Below the pieces are notes generated by a model. That model saw only the letters and a list, made by a program, of their open reading frames with translations, ran no database searches and was not told where the DNA came from. Below, one piece after another: positions 62,480 to 64,000 of a stretch of 64,000 nt of DNA. The position numbers and the translations under genes were made by a program. The stretch's first letter is position 1. Every line of letters starts with the position of its first letter. This DNA comes from Streptomyces sp. ATexAB-D23 (GTDB lineage Bacteria; Actinomycetota; Actinomycetes; Streptomycetales; Streptomycetaceae): contig NZ_KB892013.1 of assembly GCF_000373645.1 (NCBI RefSeq), forward strand, positions 412,722 through 476,721. The letters are read 5' to 3'.

Positions 62480-63349
62480 GTGAAGGCCGAGAACCCCGCT
62501 CCCCCACCGCGGCCCGCCGCCCCCGCGCCGGACGACTCCGGAGTACGCCGCCGGATCGGCGAGATGGCCGCCCTGCTCACTCAGGTGCCCGGCATCCGGG
62601 CCGTCGTGCTCGGCGGCAGCCGCGCCCGTGGCACCCACCGCCCCGACTCCGACTGGGACCTGGGCCTGTACTACCGCGGCGCCCCGGACACCGCGGCCCT
62701 GGCCGCGCTGGCCTCGGCGTTCCAGGGTTCGCCGGCCGAGGTGGCCGGGCCCGGCGGGTGGGGGCCGTGGGTCGACGGCGGGGCCTGGCTCCGGGTGGAC
62801 GGGGTCCAGGTCGACTGGATCCTGCGCGACCTGGACCGGGTGGAGGCGGTCTGGGCCGGCTGCCGGGAGGGCCGGTACGAGGTGGGCGTGCAGCCGGGCC
62901 ATCCGCTGGGCTTCTGGTCTCCCGCGTACCCGGGCGAGGTCGCCCTCGGCCGCGTACTCACCGACCCCGAAGGGGAGCTGACGGCCCTTCGGCGCGAGAC
63001 GGCCGGCTATCCGGAGCCGCTGCGCAGGGCGCTCGGGGACGCGGCCTGGGAGGCGGAGTTCCTGGTCGCGTCGGCCCGTAAATCGGCCCCGGCCGGCGAC
63101 CGCCTGCATGTGTCGCTCTGTCTGTCACGCGCCATCGGCGTCCTCACCCAGTCGCTGCACGCCCACCACCGCACCTGGTGCCTCAACGAGAAGGGCGCCC
63201 TGGCCGCCGCTGCCGCCCTCCCGGACGCCCCGGCACACTTCGCGGACCGGGCGGGGCAGGCGCTGCGGGACCTGGACGCGGCGGCGGTGGAGGCGGCCGC
63301 GGAGCTCGTACGGGACGTGCGCGAGGTGCTGCGGACGGCGTCGGGCTGA
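62480..63349 (+). CDS. Nucleotidyltransferase-domain protein
   Basis: 289 residues. The polymerase-beta-like NTase motif is GGSRARGTHRPDSDWDLGLY (G-S near 50, then S-D-x-D). The C-terminal half is a helical bundle with LCLSRAIGVLTQSL. No aminoglycoside-modifying signature is seen; it could nucleotidylate a small molecule or protein. GTG 62480 follows TAGCGT by 8 bases with no Shine-Dalgarno, so the message may be leaderless. Confidence 0.83.
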   Translation: MKAENPAPPPRPAAPAPDDSGVRRRIGEMAALLTQVPGIRAVVLGGSRARGTHRPDSDWDLGLYYRGAPDTAALAALASAFQGSPAEVAGPGGWGPWVDGGAWLRVDGVQVDWILRDLDRVEAVWAGCREGRYEVGVQPGHPLGFWSPAYPGEVALGRVLTDPEGELTALRRETAGYPEPLRRALGDAAWEAEFLVASARKSAPAGDRLHVSLCLSRAIGVLTQSLHAHHRTWCLNEKGALAAAAALPDAPAHFADRAGQALRDLDAAAVEAAAELVRDVREVLRTASG

Positions 63350-63376
63350 CGGCCGGCTGAGGGGTTGCCCCGCCGC

Positions 63377-64000
63377 TCAGGACCCCGCGCGCAGAGCCGA
63401 CAGGACGCGGTCGGCCGTCGCGCGGTCGCGGGCGGCCGTGAAGGGCAGGTCGTTGCCGCCGGCGATACGGAAAGGCGCACCGGACAGCGTGGCCTGCGCG
63501 CCGCCCGCCTCCGCGACCAGGAGGAGCCCCGCCGCGTGGTCCCAGGCGAACTCCCAGCTGAAGGCGACGGCGTCGGACTGGCCCCGGGCCACGGCAAGGT
63601 ATTCGAGGCCCGCCGAACCGCACGGGCGGGCGGCCAAACCCTCGGCGCGCAGGCCGAGCAGGGCCCGCTTCTGCTCGTCGGAGGTGTAGTCGGGGTGCGA
63701 CATCGCGATGCGCAGCGCCGCGTCGGGCGCGGGCGAGCCGGCGCGTATCGCGGTGCCGTCGACCGTCGCGCCCCTCCCCCGCACGGCGACGGCCATCTCG
63801 TCCAGGGCGGGCGCGTACGTCCAGGAGGCCAGTAGCTCGCCGTGGTGGGCGAGGGCCACCAGGGTGCAGAAGCCCCGTTCGCCGGCGACGAACTGGCGGG
63901 TGCCGTCGACCGGGTCGACGATCCACACCGGGGCGTCGCCGCCCAGCGCCTCGTACACCTTCGGATCGGCGTGGACCGCTTCCTCGCCGACGACCACCGA
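63377..64000 (-). CDS. Inositol monophosphatase-family protein (start cut off)
   Basis: The C-terminal 207 residues are present; the N-terminus is beyond the window. The metal-binding loop IVDPVDGTRQF and the late WDHAAGLLL are the family signature, preceded by a VGEEAV Glu. It hydrolyses a phosphate monoester such as inositol 1-phosphate, histidinol phosphate or PAP; the family cannot be narrowed from this part. Confidence 0.85.
   Translation of the reverse strand, partial: SVVVGEEAVHADPKVYEALGGDAPVWIVDPVDGTRQFVAGERGFCTLVALAHHGELLASWTYAPALDEMAVAVRGRGATVDGTAIRAGSPAPDAALRIAMSHPDYTSDEQKRALLGLRAEGLAARPCGSAGLEYLAVARGQSDAVAFSWEFAWDHAAGLLLVAEAGGAQATLSGAPFRIAGGNDLPFTAARDRATADRVLSALRAGS

Overview
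The window is chromosomal DNA from a Streptomyces or very close relative. The evidence is very high GC with strong third-position bias, GTG and TTG starts, tight overlapping operons, and a block (about 32.5-44.2 kb) of 3-hydroxyacyl-CoA dehydrogenase, TetR, ccr, ecm, mcl, mch, mcd, psd and pssA that matches, from memory, the gene order around SCO6467-SCO6475 of S. coelicolor. I see no tRNA, rRNA, CRISPR, insertion sequence or integrase. About 53 protein genes are supported, two of them cut by the window edges.

Layout. 0-5.6 kb: the end of a VOC protein, a TmrB-like P-loop ATPase, a DUF5107 protein, a DUF6204-like protein, and a secreted GH16 beta-glucanase with three F5/8-type carbohydrate modules behind a LacI-type operator. 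5.9-8.8 kb: a short-type transketolase, a GNAT and a LapA-like membrane protein. 8.9-14.0 kb: a four-gene peptidase operon (M55, M20, S9, S66). 14.1-17.6 kb: two divergent regulator/oxidoreductase pairs (ArsR with an MDR quinone reductase; LysR with an aldo-keto reductase). 17.8-24.4 kb: a methyltransferase, a SpoIIE-type phosphatase with its own anti-sigma-like kinase domain, an MFS exporter fused to three carboxypeptidase-regulatory repeats, and an SRPBCC protein. 24.5-31.4 kb: a radical SAM gene behind a near-consensus SOS box, a secreted tripeptidyl-aminopeptidase-type hydrolase, and a single-chain restriction-modification enzyme with an unrecognised neighbour.

32.5-44.2 kb is the metabolic core. 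A duplicated hydroxyacyl-CoA dehydrogenase and a TetR regulator lead into a compact ccr-ecm-mcl-mch-mcd operon encoding nearly the whole ethylmalonyl-CoA pathway (acetyl-CoA assimilation, and supply of ethylmalonyl- and propionyl-CoA). It is followed by the phosphatidylethanolamine pair psd-pssA. 44.5-53.9 kb: a secreted alpha-1,3-glucanase-type (GH87) enzyme, a livFGHMJ branched-chain amino acid ABC operon, glycerate kinase and a NUDIX hydrolase.

53.9-64 kb: a CGNR regulator divergent from an epoxide-hydrolase-like gene, a yybP-ykoY manganese riboswitch ahead of a TMEM165/GDT1 Mn transporter, and an alkylation-damage cluster. In that cluster ogt and an Ada-AlkA fusion are divergent from tetR-aidB across a 34-bp tandem repeat. 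The window ends with a CrtI-like oxidoreductase, a nucleotidyltransferase and a truncated inositol-monophosphatase-type gene.

The strongest leads for follow-up are the Ada/AlkA-Ogt-AidB locus with its duplicated control region, the SOS box on the Rv2578c-type radical SAM gene, the Mn riboswitch, the helicase-less ISP-type restriction enzyme and the MFS-repeat fusion.
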